NCBI RefSeq assembly: GCF_018417475.1
Contig: NZ_CP054856.1
Span: forward strand, 4,309,001 to 4,373,000
Source of the DNA: Novosphingobium decolorationis
GTDB lineage: Bacteria; Pseudomonadota; Alphaproteobacteria; Sphingomonadales; Sphingomonadaceae
Reading direction: 5' to 3'
Length of the DNA: 64,000 nt
Part shown: piece after piece, positions 1-8,732 of the stretch
Layout of the letters: the number at the start of each line of letters is the position of its first letter
Numbering within the stretch: the stretch's first letter is position 1
Position numbers and translations under genes: made by a program
Notes under the pieces: generated by a model
What the model was told of the DNA's origin: nothing
Seen by the model: only the letters and a program-made list of their open reading frames with translations
Database searches by the model: none

Positions 1-227
1 CGACATGCCCCTAAGCGCCCGAAAGACAAAACACGCCTGCCTTGCCTTTCCGCCATGCGGCAGTTTGAAACGCTACGAGGGCTGCGGCTGCATCGAAGAT
101 CCGTGTAAGCCTCACCTACTGCATGGCGAGCCAGAATGATTGCTCTCAACCGAGCAGACGGGGCCGGACCTCCCGCCATGAAATTGTTCGCTCAAGTCGG
201 CGGTTTGGCAGGGCGAACTGGAAGTGA

Positions 228-326
228 TGGAGCAGCGATCACCTGCGCAGCCTGGTCGAAACGAAAATGCATGGCTTCAAGCTGCTGGGGGAACGGATCA
301 CGGCACGAGATTTCGATCGTCAGGCC
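228..326 (+). mobile_element. Transposase C-terminal remnant
   Basis: Read in the plus frame that includes 237-326, the sequence gives a short peptide with HLRSLVETKMHGFKLLGER followed by ITARDFDRQ. That string resembles the C-terminal end of IS5-type DDE transposases (RSLVETxM...KLLG...ARDFDRQ). Only about 30 codons are recognisable; a stop lies just upstream and the similarity ends after DRQ, so this is a dead fragment and no terminal inverted repeat was recognised. The IS family is assigned from memory of the motif and is uncertain. It lies about 200 bp from a tRNA gene, a common integration neighbourhood. The rest of 1-523 shows no convincing gene. Confidence 0.5.
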
Positions 327-523
327 GTGCGCCGAAACCTTCGGGCGGTGACAGGTTGGCGGTGGCGTTCGCAAGGCGGGGAAGATGTCGCTTTCGAGCC
401 TTCGGGTGACGAGATCGGCATATCGCGGCGTCCAGGCGAGTGCGCGTGTCTCCGGCCGCATCGAAGCGCTTGTAGGTCTTGTCCCTTGGTATGAAGGCCT
501 TGAGAGGTGGTGAGATTTGAGAA

Positions 524-598
524 TGGCTGGGGCGGCAGGATTCGAACCTGCGCATGGCGGTACCAAAAACCGCTGCCTTACCGCTTGGCTACGCCCCA
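524..598 (-). tRNA. tRNA-Gln (anticodon TTG)
   Basis: On the minus strand the acceptor stem TGGGGCG (598-592) pairs with CGCCCCA (534-528). The T-arm carries GGTTCGAATCC, and the anticodon stem GCGGT/ACCGC encloses the seven-base loop TTTTGGT, giving anticodon TTG for Gln codon CAA. A genomic CCA (complement of 524-526) follows discriminator G at 527. All cloverleaf elements are present, so the gene looks functional. Confidence 0.95.
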
Positions 599-713
599 GC
601 AGGATCGGGTGGCACGCTGCGTGCACCGCGATGGGACTGCGCGCTTAGCGGCTTATCCCGGCGCTGAAAAGGCCCTTTTCGCATCGGACCTTCCCCGCGC
701 CGGGGAAAAGCGG

Positions 714-1562
714 TCAGGCGCCGAGGACGGCGTCAATGTCGGCCGCGCTGTGGCGCTCCTTGATCTTGCCCGGTGCGTCGCGGTTGACGACAAGGCCGCG
801 CTTCACGCCCGTGCGTTCGCCCAGTTCCTCGCCCCAGCGCATGAGGTTGGTGTATTCGTGGACGCTGAGGAAAGTCGCCGCGTCGGTGTAGGATTCGCCG
901 CGCACGAAGCCGCCAAGCCAGCCATAGGCCGCGATGTCGGCGATGGTGTAGTCATCGCCCGCCAGATAGCGCGTCTCGGCGAGGCGCTTGTCGGCGACAT
1001 CCATGATGCGCTTGGTTTCCATCGCGAAGCGGTTGATCGGATACTCGAACTTTTCAGGCGCGTAGGCGTAGAAGTGCCCGAACCCGCCGCCGATGATGGG
1101 CGCGGTCGACATCTGCCACATCAGCCAGGACATGCACTCGGTGCGCGCGGCGCCGTCCTTGGGCAGGAACATCCCGAACTTCTCGGCGAGGTGGAACAGG
1201 ATCGCACCCGATTCGAAGACCCGCACCGGCGTCTCGCCCGAGCAATCGAGCAGGGCAGGGATCTTGGAATTGGGGTTGATCTCGACAAAGCCCGAGGTGA
1301 ACTGCGTGCCTTCGCCGATGTTGACGAGCCAGGCGTCGTACTCCGCCTCGCTGACGCCAGCCGCCAGCAGTTCCTCGAATAGGATGGTGACCTTCTGGCC
1401 GTTGGGCGTGCCCAGCGAATAGAGCTGGAAGGGATGCTCGCCGCGGGGCAGTTCCTTCTCTTCGCGCGCACCGGCGGTGGGGCGGTTGATGCTGGCCCAG
1501 GTGCCCCCGTTCTCGGCGTCGTGGGTCCAGACCTTGGGGGGCGTGTAGGTGGTGTCGGCCAT
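714..1562 (-). CDS. yghU: YghU-type glutathione transferase / disulfide-bond oxidoreductase
   Basis: This 282-aa protein closely follows E. coli YghU along its length: an N-terminal extension (TYTPPKVWT, NRPTAG), the thioredoxin-fold segment with QLYSLGTPNGQKVTILFEEL, GFVEINPNSKIPAL and FESGAILFHLAEKFG, then the helical GST C-terminal domain with GGGFGHFYAYAP and AGDDYTIADIAAYGW. The family are cytosolic GSH-dependent disulfide-bond reductases with organic-hydroperoxide activity. The length matches the family. It is monocistronic, with no co-oriented close neighbour. The physiological substrate cannot be read from sequence. Confidence 0.92.
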   Translation of the reverse strand: MADTTYTPPKVWTHDAENGGTWASINRPTAGAREEKELPRGEHPFQLYSLGTPNGQKVTILFEELLAAGVSEAEYDAWLVNIGEGTQFTSGFVEINPNSKIPALLDCSGETPVRVFESGAILFHLAEKFGMFLPKDGAARTECMSWLMWQMSTAPIIGGGFGHFYAYAPEKFEYPINRFAMETKRIMDVADKRLAETRYLAGDDYTIADIAAYGWLGGFVRGESYTDAATFLSVHEYTNLMRWGEELGERTGVKRGLVVNRDAPGKIKERHSAADIDAVLGA

Positions 1563-1787
1563 GTGCGCTGAGCTCCTTGTTGCAGGCGCCGGGAGAGGGA
1601 GAACGCGCTAGGTAGGTGCCGAGGAGGGGCGCAACAAGAGGCGCAGGTGCCAATGTTCGGGGAGCGGCAGGTGCCCGATCCCGGCGTCTTCGTGCTTTCA
1701 CGTCCGAGGGTTAACCCCGATGCCGGACACCGTCGCGCGCCGATAGAATGGGCCATGCGATCAATACGCTGCGAAGGGATGGAGCAT

Positions 1788-2585
1788 ATGCAGAGCACGG
1801 GCACACTGGGAATTTTCGCAGGAGGATGCCTGCTTGTGCTGGCGGGATGCACGAGTACGGCGACGAGCGACACGCGTTCCGCCGAGCTGCCCCCGGTTAC
1901 GGTGGCAGAAGTCGGTGTGATCTCGCCCGAGATCCCGCTTCCCAAGGGCTATCTGGAGATGTCACAGCTTCCCGACAGCCTGGCCCTCCTGCCTCCGCCG
2001 CCAGCGGCGGGGAGCGCCGCCAAGGCCGCCGACCAAGCCGCCTGGGAAGCGGCCAAGGGGGCATCGTCCGAACGCTTTGCGCTGGCGACCTCCGATGCCG
2101 ACCTCAACTGGCCGGCCATCGTCAGTTCCTTCGAGCCGCTTGTCGGCACCTCGCTGTCGGACGGGAGCAAGCCCCATACCGAGATGCTTCTGCGCCGGGC
2201 GATGGCCGACGCGGGGCTCGCCAGCTACAAGGCGAAGAACCACTACCAGCGCGTGCGCCCCTTCGCCGAAAATGGTGGCGGATCGTGTACGCCCGAGGAG
2301 GAGGAAACCCTGCGCCACGACGGGTCCTATCCGTCCGGTCACACCACGGCGGGTTGGATGATGGCGCTGGTGCTGGCCGAACTGGTGCCGAGCCGTGCCG
2401 ACGCGGTGCTCCAGCGCGGCTACGACTTCGGCTTCAGTCGCGTGATCTGCCGCGTCCACTGGATGAGCGACACGGTGGGCGGACGCGTGGTGGCGGCCGC
2501 GACATTCGCACGCGTTCAGTCCGATCCTGTCTTTCAGGCGCAACTCGCCGCCGCGCGCCGCGAAATGGCGGCGGCGGGCCTTTGA
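1788..2585 (+). CDS. Class A non-specific acid phosphatase (PAP2 family), lipoprotein-like
   Basis: A 265-aa phosphomonoesterase of the PhoN/PAP2 family. The signature KX6RP...PSGH...SRX5HX3D is intact: KNHYQRVRP, PSGH at about residues 182-185, and SRVICRVHWMSD. The N-terminus is hydrophobic and ends in LVLAGC, a lipobox, so it is probably a lipoprotein rather than a soluble periplasmic enzyme. I chose the ATG at 1788 because GAAGGGA lies about 9 nt upstream; an ATG at 1779 is possible. The family hydrolyses phosphate esters in the periplasm and may scavenge phosphate. Monocistronic; no regulatory site was recognised. Confidence 0.88.
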   Translation: MQSTGTLGIFAGGCLLVLAGCTSTATSDTRSAELPPVTVAEVGVISPEIPLPKGYLEMSQLPDSLALLPPPPAAGSAAKAADQAAWEAAKGASSERFALATSDADLNWPAIVSSFEPLVGTSLSDGSKPHTEMLLRRAMADAGLASYKAKNHYQRVRPFAENGGGSCTPEEEETLRHDGSYPSGHTTAGWMMALVLAELVPSRADAVLQRGYDFGFSRVICRVHWMSDTVGGRVVAAATFARVQSDPVFQAQLAAARREMAAAGL

Positions 2586-2595
2586 GCGCGCCCTG

Positions 2596-3513
2596 TCAGG
2601 CGCTGAGCGCGTAGTCGAGCGCGGCGCACACGGCAGCGACCTGCGCGGCGTTGCATTCCTCGGGCGTTGCGCTCGGGCTGTCGGGATAGACCTCGGTGGT
2701 GGTCGTGAAGCGTGCGCCCGTGATGGCCGCACACATGCCGTACTTGCCTTGCGGGTATTCGATAACGCCCTTCTGCACGACGGGTGAGCCGATGATGTTG
2801 CCCTGCGGGTCGGCGGGCGCGATGTGGGTGACCTTTTCGACCGCTTCGATAATCGCCTCGCAGAAGGCGGGCTGGCGGTTGTCGGCATCGTCGACGAGGT
2901 AGAAGCCGTCGGGGATGGTGTCGGGATCGTAGTCCTGGCCATCACGCGCGGCGAGGGCAGGGCGGAACTCTTCCTCGTCGCTGTCGGTGGTCTCGTGCAG
3001 GTCGATGTGGAGCAGGAAGGGCACCTCCTGCGCGGCGACGAGGGCGACCAGCGCCCGGCATTCGCCCGCCGGGCTGTCGGCGGTGAAATTGCGGTTGGGG
3101 TCGATGGCGTCGTAATTCCAGCGGTTGACCCGCTCGTAGGCCCAGGGGCTGACGCAAGGCGCGACGAGCAGGTTGACCCGGCCCGCATAGTCTGCCGCGC
3201 GTGTTTCGAGGAATTCGAGCGCGCCCATCACGCCGCTCGTCTCGTAGCCATGGACGCCGCCCGTGACGAGGGCGGTGGGCAAGCTGGCGTCGATCGGACC
3301 ATTCGAGAGCGCGTAGAGCGTGAAGCGCTCGCCCGCGTAGTCGAGCGTGCCGTACTCCTGAAGCGTAAAGCGGTCGGCCAGCGCGAGGATGCGCGGCTCG
3401 ACGTCCTGTCCGTAGCGGCGCTGGGCGGCCTGCGTGGCCCGCCAGGCCTCGACCTCACGCGCGCCCCAGGGCGTGCCGGGGGTGCCGATGGGGTAGGGGG
3501 CGGTGTCGGTCAT
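2596..3513 (-). CDS. M14-like metallocarboxypeptidase / succinylglutamate desuccinylase family
   Basis: A 305-aa predicted zinc enzyme. GGVHGYET supplies the HxxE zinc ligands, DPNRNF matches the asparagine-arginine substrate-binding stretch, HIDLHE the third zinc histidine, and TTTEVYPD carries a candidate catalytic glutamate. This layout fits M14 peptidases and AstE/aspartoacylase-like enzymes. No signal peptide is visible, so it should be cytoplasmic. The start at 3513 (MTDTAPYP) is the first ATG that begins family-like sequence. It converges with the phosphatase, separated by about 10 bp. The substrate is not predictable. Confidence 0.8.
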   Translation of the reverse strand: MTDTAPYPIGTPGTPWGAREVEAWRATQAAQRRYGQDVEPRILALADRFTLQEYGTLDYAGERFTLYALSNGPIDASLPTALVTGGVHGYETSGVMGALEFLETRAADYAGRVNLLVAPCVSPWAYERVNRWNYDAIDPNRNFTADSPAGECRALVALVAAQEVPFLLHIDLHETTDSDEEEFRPALAARDGQDYDPDTIPDGFYLVDDADNRQPAFCEAIIEAVEKVTHIAPADPQGNIIGSPVVQKGVIEYPQGKYGMCAAITGARFTTTTEVYPDSPSATPEECNAAQVAAVCAALDYALSA

Positions 3514-3598
3514 GGCGCTCTCGTCTTCAGGAGGGAATTTCGCTCCCGAGATGGCACGTGCGCGCAGCGGAGCAAGAGGGGCCTGCCGGCTATGCACG

Positions 3599-3634
3599 AA
3601 AAAACCCGGCGGGCGCGGGGCCGGCCGGGTTCTT
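3599..3634 (-). terminator. Rho-independent terminator of ilvE
   Basis: On the minus strand AACCCGGC and GCCGGGTT form a GC-rich stem followed by TTTTTT, starting about 25 bp after the ilvE stop codon. Position and T-tract fit an intrinsic terminator. Confidence 0.8.
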
Positions 3635-3658
3635 CGTTCGGGTCAGGAACTGGCGTGA

Positions 3659-4759
3659 TCAGGCGATCTTGCGAACCCAGCCGTGGGTGTCCTCGGCCTG
3701 GCCGCGCTGGATCGCGACAAGGCGGGCTTTGACCTTCTCGGTCAGCTGGCCGGGGCCGCCCGAACCGATGGTGAATTCGCCGTCATTGCCCGCGACCTTG
3801 CCGACCGCGGTGACGACAGCCGCCGTGCCGCAGGCGAAGGTCTCGACGAGCTTGCCGCTGGTCGCATCCTCGCGCCACTGGTCGAGGCTGTAGCGGCCCT
3901 CGTTCACGGTCAGGCCCTCTTCGCGCAGGAGAGCGATGAGGCTGCGGCGGGTGATGCCAGGCAGGATCGTGCCGGTCAGCGCGGGGGTGAGGATCGTGCC
4001 GTCATCGAACACGTAGAACAGGTTCATGCCGCCCAGTTCCTCGATCCACTTGTGCTCGGCAGCGTCGAGGAAGACGACCTGGTCGTGGCCGCGTGCAAGG
4101 GCTTCGCCCTGGGGGACGAGGCTGGCTGCGTAGTTGCCGCCGCACTTGGCCGCACCCGTGCCGCCCGGAGCCGCGCGGGTGTAGTCCGAGACCCAGATCG
4201 ACACGGCCGGGGCGCCCGACTTGAAGTAGTTGCCCGCCGGGCTGGCGATGAGGATGAACTTGTAGGTCTTGGCCGGGCGCACGCCCAGGAACGCCTCGGT
4301 CGCGATCATGAAGGGGCGCAGGTAGAGCGAGGCACCCTCGGCGTCGGGGATCCAGGCCTTGTCGAGCTCGACCAGCTTCTCGATCGCCTCGATGAAGAGG
4401 CTCTCGGGCAGCGTGGGCATGGCCAGGCGCGTGGCGGACTGGTTGAAGCGCTCTGCATTGGCGTCGGGACGGAACAGCGAGATCGAGCTGTCGGCCTGCT
4501 TGTAGGCCTTGAGCCCCTCGAAGATTTCCTGGGCGTAGTGCAGAACCGCAGCGGCCGGATCGAGCGGGATGGGCGCGTAGGCCGAAACCTTGGCATCGTG
4601 CCAGCCGGTGCCTTCGCTCCAGTCGATCGTGACCATGTGGTCGGTGAAGTGCGTGCCGAAGCCCGGATTGGCCAATACCGCCGCGCGCGTCGCGTCGCTG
4701 GCAGGGGCGGGGTTGGGCTCAAGGGAAAACGTCAGCGCGGCTTCGGCGGGACTCGCCAT
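3659..4759 (-). CDS. ilvE: Branched-chain amino acid aminotransferase
   Basis: A 366-aa fold-type IV PLP aminotransferase that interconverts Leu/Ile/Val and their 2-oxo acids with 2-oxoglutarate. The PLP lysine is K205 in AAKCGGNYA. Family motifs AQEIFEGLKAYK, LRPFMIATE, EELGGMNLF and LPGITRRS are present. Length and motifs fit the BCAT II (eukaryotic-like) group. It is transcribed alone and ends in a clear terminator. The same window holds leuB and the valine-degradation operon, so transamination is shared between synthesis and breakdown. Confidence 0.95.
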   Translation of the reverse strand: MASPAEAALTFSLEPNPAPASDATRAAVLANPGFGTHFTDHMVTIDWSEGTGWHDAKVSAYAPIPLDPAAAVLHYAQEIFEGLKAYKQADSSISLFRPDANAERFNQSATRLAMPTLPESLFIEAIEKLVELDKAWIPDAEGASLYLRPFMIATEAFLGVRPAKTYKFILIASPAGNYFKSGAPAVSIWVSDYTRAAPGGTGAAKCGGNYAASLVPQGEALARGHDQVVFLDAAEHKWIEELGGMNLFYVFDDGTILTPALTGTILPGITRRSLIALLREEGLTVNEGRYSLDQWREDATSGKLVETFACGTAAVVTAVGKVAGNDGEFTIGSGGPGQLTEKVKARLVAIQRGQAEDTHGWVRKIA

Positions 4760-5019
4760 GAAAACTCAGTCCTCTGTCTTGGGGTTGCGAAGGCGCAGGT
4801 GTATGAAAATTACGCCGTACGCAACCGTAAAGTAATATTGATACGTATGGTTTCAGGTGTAGCACGCGGTGCGTTGGAGGCAAGTGTCCTGCTGAAAGCG
4901 CGCAAATTCGGGGGCTTGCGCCGGTGAGGGTAGAGGCGCTCTTGCGCTGCGCGCATGCGGCCTTGCGCGATTGTGTAGAACGCGGGTTTGCCGCTTTCGC
5001 GCGCCGGATGGCCAGAAAT
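4760..5019. other. Intergenic spacer upstream of ilvE
   Basis: No gene with family features was recognised. The part next to ilvE (about 4800-4860) is locally AT-rich and should hold the ilvE promoter on the minus strand, but I cannot pick a single convincing -35/-10 pair. Confidence 0.4.
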
Positions 5020-5056
5020 GAGAAAGGCCGCACCGGGAGCGCCGGTACGGCCTTTC
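5020..5056 (-). terminator. Strong hairpin terminating the 5.1-kb micro-ORF transcript
   Basis: The 15-nt arms 5022-5036 and 5042-5056 are complementary with one G-U pair, closed by a 5-nt loop. On the minus strand the stem ends in CCTTTCTCATTTC, an imperfect T-rich tail. It lies just downstream of the micro-ORF and about 260 bp upstream of ilvE, so it most simply ends a separate short transcript. Confidence 0.65.
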
Positions 5057-5111
5057 ACATGGTCAGCGGCCGGAAGTGCCGCCAGCGAGTACCTTTATCG
5101 CGTATCTGAAA

Positions 5112-5168
5112 TCAGCGATAATGCCTCGCGACGGAAATTGCCGACCTCCATGCTGAACCATGAGACAT
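5112..5168 (-). CDS. Micro-ORF with 14-nt Shine-Dalgarno match (18 aa)
   Basis: An 18-codon ORF (MSHGSAWRSAISVARHYR) starts at ATG 5168-5166. It is preceded by AAAGGAGGTGATCC (5170-5183), which is complementary over 14 nt to the usual 16S rRNA 3' tail; GGAGG ends 7 nt before the ATG, an ideal spacing. A second overlapping frame begins 7 nt later (ATG 5161, 32 codons, ending at 5063) but is poorly spaced. A strong hairpin follows. No family is recognised. Translation is inferred from the ribosome-binding site alone; the unit could instead be a small RNA or a ribosome-binding decoy. Confidence 0.45.
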   Translation of the reverse strand: MSHGSAWRSAISVARHYR

Positions 5169-5169
5169 C

Positions 5170-5183
5170 GGATCACCTCCTTT
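5170..5183 (-). promoter_or_regulatory. Extended Shine-Dalgarno sequence
   Basis: The minus strand reads AAAGGAGGTGATCC, a perfect 14-nt complement of the canonical 16S rRNA 3' end GGATCACCTCCTTT. It lies directly in front of the micro-ORF ATG at 5168. Most ribosome-binding sites in this window match only 4-6 nt. Confidence 0.8.
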
Positions 5184-5186
5184 CGC

Positions 5187-5516
5187 GCTGTTGAGCCATA
5201 GGGTTCGCCGCCCGAGAGCGACTGGACTTCGGTAGCTCCGAGGAGGGCTTCCTCGGGTTCCGTCGTCCTGAGAGAAAATGTGTCTTATTCCGCAGCGCAC
5301 CACAAGACTTGAATTCAAGTTTTTTCGCGGCATTATCATGCCTTCGCTGAAGTTTTCCCCAGCTGAAAAGCCCGCGTTTCTGCCGGTTTTTCGCGGTAGC
5401 CTGGGCTGTGTCTGGCGCCCCGCATCCGACCTGCAAGGTGCTCGTGTCGCCCATATCGCACAGGCGGTTCGGCGAGGCGTGTCCCGTATGCGGCCAGCCC
5501 CGCCTGGCAGGTGCTG
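5187..5516. other. Spacer between micro-ORF and lipoprotein gene
   Basis: No gene with recognisable family features is seen. The interval contains a 12-bp palindrome, CTTGAATTCAAG, near 5310-5321, within a relatively AT-rich patch that could hold the minus-strand promoter of the micro-ORF unit. I cannot assign -35/-10 boxes with confidence. Confidence 0.35.
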
Positions 5517-6083
5517 TCAGCGGCAATCCTCGATCACGCGCGACACTTCGGTCCAGCTCGGGATGTAGAGCGTGGGCTGGCCCTGCGTGGAAAGCGCAAA
5601 GCGGCCACGGGTGAAGGCCATGTCGTCGAGGATCGGGCTGCGCGCGGGCAGGGTCGCGACATAGTAGCCCTGGCGGGCCTCGGCCGTGACGGTGTGCGTG
5701 TCCTGCATCGTGGTGATGCCCATGGTGACACGGCCCGCCGCACCCTGGGCGCGGCGTTCAAGGGTCACGGTGGCGTTGCGCGTGTCACAGCGCATCGTGA
5801 ACAGACTGCCTCCGAAATCGGCGACCGAGCGGGGGCCACTCTGCGCCCAGCTCCAAGTGCCTGGCGTTACGGGCGCATCGCGCCAGTTTGCAGGCTCGGG
5901 CAGCGGACGGGGCGCGGGTGTCGCCGTCGGCGGCACCCGCGGCTGTGCCGGGCGCGAGGCGCTGGGCGTGGGCGTCGAGGCTGGCGGCGCGGGAATGCAG
6001 CCAGCCGCAAACAGGGTCAGGGCGAGAGCCGGTGCCGAAACGAGACGGACGGGGAGAGCGCGACCGCGCGGATTTGCCTTCAT
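5517..6083 (-). CDS. Hypothetical lipoprotein
   Basis: A 188-aa protein. Its N-terminus is a basic-hydrophobic signal ending in LTLFAAGC, a good lipobox. A proline/threonine-rich linker of about 45 residues follows, then a compact domain with WSWAQSGPRSVADFGG, FTMRCD and LYIPSWTEVSRVIEDCR; the two cysteines could pair. Similar small lipoproteins are common in sphingomonads, but I recognise no function. The start at 6083 gives a proper signal peptide; reading further upstream only enters antisense of tlyA. It is divergent from tlyA with about 50 bp between starts. Confidence 0.75.
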   Translation of the reverse strand: MKANPRGRALPVRLVSAPALALTLFAAGCIPAPPASTPTPSASRPAQPRVPPTATPAPRPLPEPANWRDAPVTPGTWSWAQSGPRSVADFGGSLFTMRCDTRNATVTLERRAQGAAGRVTMGITTMQDTHTVTAEARQGYYVATLPARSPILDDMAFTRGRFALSTQGQPTLYIPSWTEVSRVIEDCR

Positions 6084-6132
6084 GCGTCCGGTATGGAATG
6101 ACGAGCGCCTCTTCTCAAGTGTGCAGTGCCCC

Positions 6133-6987
<855 letters not shown>

Positions 6988-7097
6988 GCGGCGCGGGGCT
7001 TTCCTTGTGCGCCAGATTCCCGCAAGTAACGTAATACGAACCATCGGTTAGGGTTGGGCGGCTGTGACGGCTCCCCGTTTTGAGAGATGATCCGGGT

Positions 7098-7652
7098 ATG
7101 AATCTGCTTGCCTCTTCCGGTCAGTTGCGCGCGAGTTTCCTGCGCTGGTCGCTGGTCTGTGTTCCCGCGCTCGTGCTGTGCGGGTTCCTTTCAGGAGCGC
7201 TCGCGCAGAGCGGGCCGCAGAACGTCTGGTTCGCCGCGCTGGCCAAGCCCGCCGTCTATCCGCCGCCCGCCGCCTTCGGGATCGTCTGGACCATCCTTTA
7301 TGCCATGATGGGCTTTGCCCTCGCGCTGATCCTGGCCGCGCGCGGAGCGGCCGGGCGTGGCCTGGCCTGTGGCATCTTCGCGCTCCAGTTCCTGGTTAAT
7401 CTCGCCTGGTCGCCGGTCTTCTTCGGGATGCACCGCATCACGGGCGCGCTGGTGGTCATCGCCGTGCTCGATGTCCTCGTGCTCGTCACGATCGCGCTGT
7501 TCTGGCGCATCCGCGTCAAGGCGGGGCTGCTGCTTGTGCCCTATCTCGCCTGGATTCTCTTCGCGACGTACCTCAACTACGCCTTCCTCCAGATCAATCG
7601 CGACCTTGACGGCAAGACGCCCTCGGGCGCGGAGATCCGCTACGAGATCTGA
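7098..7652 (+). CDS. tspO: TspO/MBR (tryptophan-rich sensory protein) family membrane protein
   Basis: A 184-aa protein of about five membrane helices. Family motifs are clear: WFAALAKPAVYPPPAAFGIVW near residue 50, then NLAWSPVFFG and LLVPYLAWILFATYLN. TspO proteins bind porphyrins and steroids, and in Rhodobacter modulate tetrapyrrole and photosynthesis-gene responses; here the role is open. Start at ATG 7098; an in-frame TTG at 7080 would add six residues. Monocistronic on current evidence. Confidence 0.92.
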   Translation: MNLLASSGQLRASFLRWSLVCVPALVLCGFLSGALAQSGPQNVWFAALAKPAVYPPPAAFGIVWTILYAMMGFALALILAARGAAGRGLACGIFALQFLVNLAWSPVFFGMHRITGALVVIAVLDVLVLVTIALFWRIRVKAGLLLVPYLAWILFATYLNYAFLQINRDLDGKTPSGAEIRYEI

Positions 7653-7759
7653 GCTGGGCGGGCCTTTGCCGTGATCTTCTCGGTGAGCGCGCGATTCTCC
7701 TCCACCAACGCCATCGAACCCTCTTGCGCAGGGGGGCGGGCTGTACCATTTAGGCTCCC

Positions 7760-8014
7760 ATGCAAAGCGAAAACCCTTTCGTCGCCGATTTCGTCAAGAT
7801 GATGAACAGCGCTGCCGGCACGTTTGCCGGCATGACCCGCGAAGCGCGTGACAACATGCGCGAGCGCGCCAAGGAGTTCATGGGCGACATGGACTTCGTG
7901 AGCCGCGAGGAATTCGAGGCGGTCAAGGAAATGGCCGCGACCGCCCGCGCGGAATGCGAAGCCCTCAAGGCCCGTCTTGACGAGATCGAAGCCAAGCAGC
8001 TGCGCAACGGCTGA
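7760..8014 (+). CDS. ubiK: UbiK-family accessory factor (BMFP domain)
   Basis: An 84-aa helical protein with the BMFP pattern: an amphipathic first helix (ENPFVADFVKMMNSAAGTF), then a charged coiled coil including MDFVSREEFEAVKEMAATAR and EALKARLDEIEAKQ. Family members trimerise; in enterobacteria UbiK (YqiC) assists the aerobic ubiquinone-biosynthesis complex. Length matches the family. It sits upstream of recO with about 90 bp between; no operon partner in ubiquinone synthesis is nearby. Confidence 0.85.
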   Translation: MQSENPFVADFVKMMNSAAGTFAGMTREARDNMRERAKEFMGDMDFVSREEFEAVKEMAATARAECEALKARLDEIEAKQLRNG

Positions 8015-8101
8015 TCCCTCGCGGGGTGACACCCGAAGGAATCGAGACGGTGCCGGGCTCGGGATGCGGGACCTCTCGCGCATGACGCGTGGGTGCGTGT
8101 C

Positions 8102-8710
8102 ATGATGGAGCTGCGTACCGAGGCGATCGTCTGCGCCGTGCGCTCGCACGGCGAGGCGGCGGCCATCGTCCGCTTCCTGACCCAGGAAGAGGGCGTCGTC
8201 GCGGCTTATGTCGCCGGAGCGCGAGGCCGCACCTTGCGGCCCGTGCTCATTCCCGGAAACATCGTTGCCGTTGATATCCGTGCGCGTTCGGAAGGGCAGC
8301 TGCCCTTCGCGCGTGTCGAACTTGTGCGCTCGCGCGGCCCCTGGCTGTCCGAGCCTTTGCCCGCCGCAGCCTTTTCCTGGCTGACCTCGCTCACCGCCGC
8401 GAGCCTGCCCGAGCGGCATGCCTACCCCGCGCTCCACCAGGCGCTGGGTGGTCTGCTGGAGGCGATCTGTGTGGCACCGTCCGCGCGCGGATGGGCGCTG
8501 CCGCTCCTCTCCTACGAGGTCCTGCTGCTGCGCGAACTGGGCTACGGCGTGCCCGTGCCGCGTCCGGATGACCGGGACTGGGACGCGATTCTGCGGACTT
8601 TCGACAGGATCGGGCGCGAACTGGATCGCTATCCGCTTGCCGAACGGCGCAAAGACGTTATGGCGGCCCGCACCCAGCTGCGCGAGCGGTTGGGGCGAAT
8701 TTCTGACTAA
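8102..8710 (+). CDS. recO: DNA repair protein RecO
   Basis: A 202-aa RecO. The N-terminal OB fold contains [20 protein letters not shown] and the downstream helical domain is recognisable ([15 protein letters not shown]). RecO loads RecA on SSB-coated DNA with RecR in the RecF pathway. It is shorter than E. coli RecO (242 aa), and no cysteine zinc cluster is visible. Start: ATG 8102 or ATG 8105, preceded by an in-frame GTG at 8093; the ribosome-binding site is weak for all. leuB follows after 22 bp, suggesting co-transcription. Confidence 0.88.
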   Translation: MMELRTEAIVCAVRSHGEAAAIVRFLTQEEGVVAAYVAGARGRTLRPVLIPGNIVAVDIRARSEGQLPFARVELVRSRGPWLSEPLPAAAFSWLTSLTAASLPERHAYPALHQALGGLLEAICVAPSARGWALPLLSYEVLLLRELGYGVPVPRPDDRDWDAILRTFDRIGRELDRYPLAERRKDVMAARTQLRERLGRISD

Positions 8711-8732
8711 GACAGCAGCTAGGGAAACAGGC

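Noticed and set aside
5170..5186. Possible 3' end of a 16S rRNA gene on the plus strand (GGATCACCTCCTTT)
   Set aside because: No other rRNA sequence precedes it; on the opposite strand it sits exactly as a Shine-Dalgarno sequence before an ATG.
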